A stretch of 64,000 nucleotides of DNA, taken from contig NZ_JAJFET010000002.1 in the NCBI RefSeq assembly GCF_020707215.1, positions 358,911 through 422,910 of the forward strand, written 5' to 3'. Below, piece after piece: positions 63,898 to 64,000 of this stretch. A program made the position numbers and the translations under genes. The stretch is from Sphingomonas sp. PL-96 (lineage in GTDB: Bacteria > Pseudomonadota > Alphaproteobacteria > Sphingomonadales > Sphingomonadaceae). Positions within the stretch are counted from its first letter, which is position 1. Each line of letters opens with the position of its first letter. The notes below the pieces were generated by a model that saw only the letters and a list, made by a program, of their open reading frames with translations, was not told the DNA's origin and did no database searches.

Positions 63898-64000
63898 TTG
63901 TTGGTTTAGATGAAGGGACATGTGGGCGGCGGCTCCGGGTTCTGGCGTTTTCAAGGCGTCGGGTATTCGGTTAAAGCTTAAGCCAGTTCATATGTCCTAT

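Larger units (their letters stand above)
63521..64000 (+). other. 480-bp region: likely rRNA operon promoter and leader
   Basis: No protein gene is seen. The first ~200 nt upstream of aroA show nothing definite. From about 63730 an A/T-rich patch, a promoter and a boxA-like sequence follow, and the last ~100 nt have the look of an rRNA leader. The 16S gene itself is not in the window. Confidence 0.6.

Noticed and set aside
63661..63954. 97-codon minus-strand frame over the rRNA leader
   Set aside because: Overlaps the promoter/boxA region and has no protein-like features.

Overview
The window is a high-GC chromosomal segment that looks like a Sphingomonas-type alphaproteobacterium. The evidence is a DksA with a single zinc-finger cysteine, an RcdA (DUF1465) homologue, PEP-CTERM-type exported proteins, an Oar-like TonB receptor, EcfG-type (GGAAC-N16/17-GTT) promoter matches and dispersed palindromic repeats. 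Apart from the repeats and one GIY-YIG insertion it reads as stable core chromosome. I see no prophage, integrase, transposase or CRISPR array.

Layout. 1-4.8 kb: 3' part of a triosephosphate isomerase, a PLP amino-acid decarboxylase, a PEP-CTERM protein and an M17 aminopeptidase. 4.9-7.3 kb: an overlapping three-gene operon for a flavoprotein (GMC) dehydrogenase, a Tat-signal small subunit and a cytochrome c lipoprotein; the first gene seems to start at CTG. 7.3-8.0 kb: non-coding, bounded by inverted repeats. 8-13.9 kb: rimO, a DUF486 membrane protein, a K+ channel, an NlpD-like LysM/M23 lipoprotein, serS and a host-attachment-family protein. 14-17.3 kb: a Ser/Thr/Gly-repeat surface protein, dksA, PilZ, two divergent DUF465 mini-genes and rcdA. 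17.3-20.7 kb: mntH behind two tandem exported ferritin-like lipoproteins. 21 kb: tRNA-Lys(CTT). 21.2-26.8 kb: the rod-shape operon mreB-mreC-mreD-mrdA-rodA. 27-34.4 kb: mutL, a dienelactone hydrolase, a class II DAHP synthase carrying an N-terminal XRE-like helix-turn-helix, a lipoprotein and cysS. 34.5-37.7 kb: genes behind two EcfG-like promoters (SRPBCC protein, Zn-alcohol dehydrogenase, SDR; and a 106-residue unknown).

37.7-47.3 kb is a glycan-use locus: GPH-type sugar transporter, Tat-exported GH3 beta-glucosidase, LacI regulator with a perfect operator dyad, Oar-like TonB receptor and a GH144-type (glycoamylase-like) hydrolase. Together they suggest uptake and breakdown of a beta-glucan, possibly beta-1,2-glucan.

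47.9-53.9 kb is a valine-degradation operon (mmsA, small membrane protein, isobutyryl-CoA dehydrogenase, 3-hydroxyisobutyryl-CoA hydrolase, enoyl-CoA hydratase, mmsB). 55.9-62.3 kb is a leucine-degradation operon (isovaleryl-CoA dehydrogenase, both methylcrotonyl-CoA carboxylase subunits, MaoC hydratase, CitE-like lyase). The latter resembles the M. tuberculosis accD1-accA1-Rv2499c-Rv2498c arrangement and is interrupted by an antisense GIY-YIG gene lying between two inverted REP-like palindromes. An HPP membrane protein and trhO sit between the two operons. aroA converges on citE with a 46-nt overlap. The last ~250 bases carry a promoter and boxA-like leader that very probably belong to an rRNA operon starting just beyond the window.
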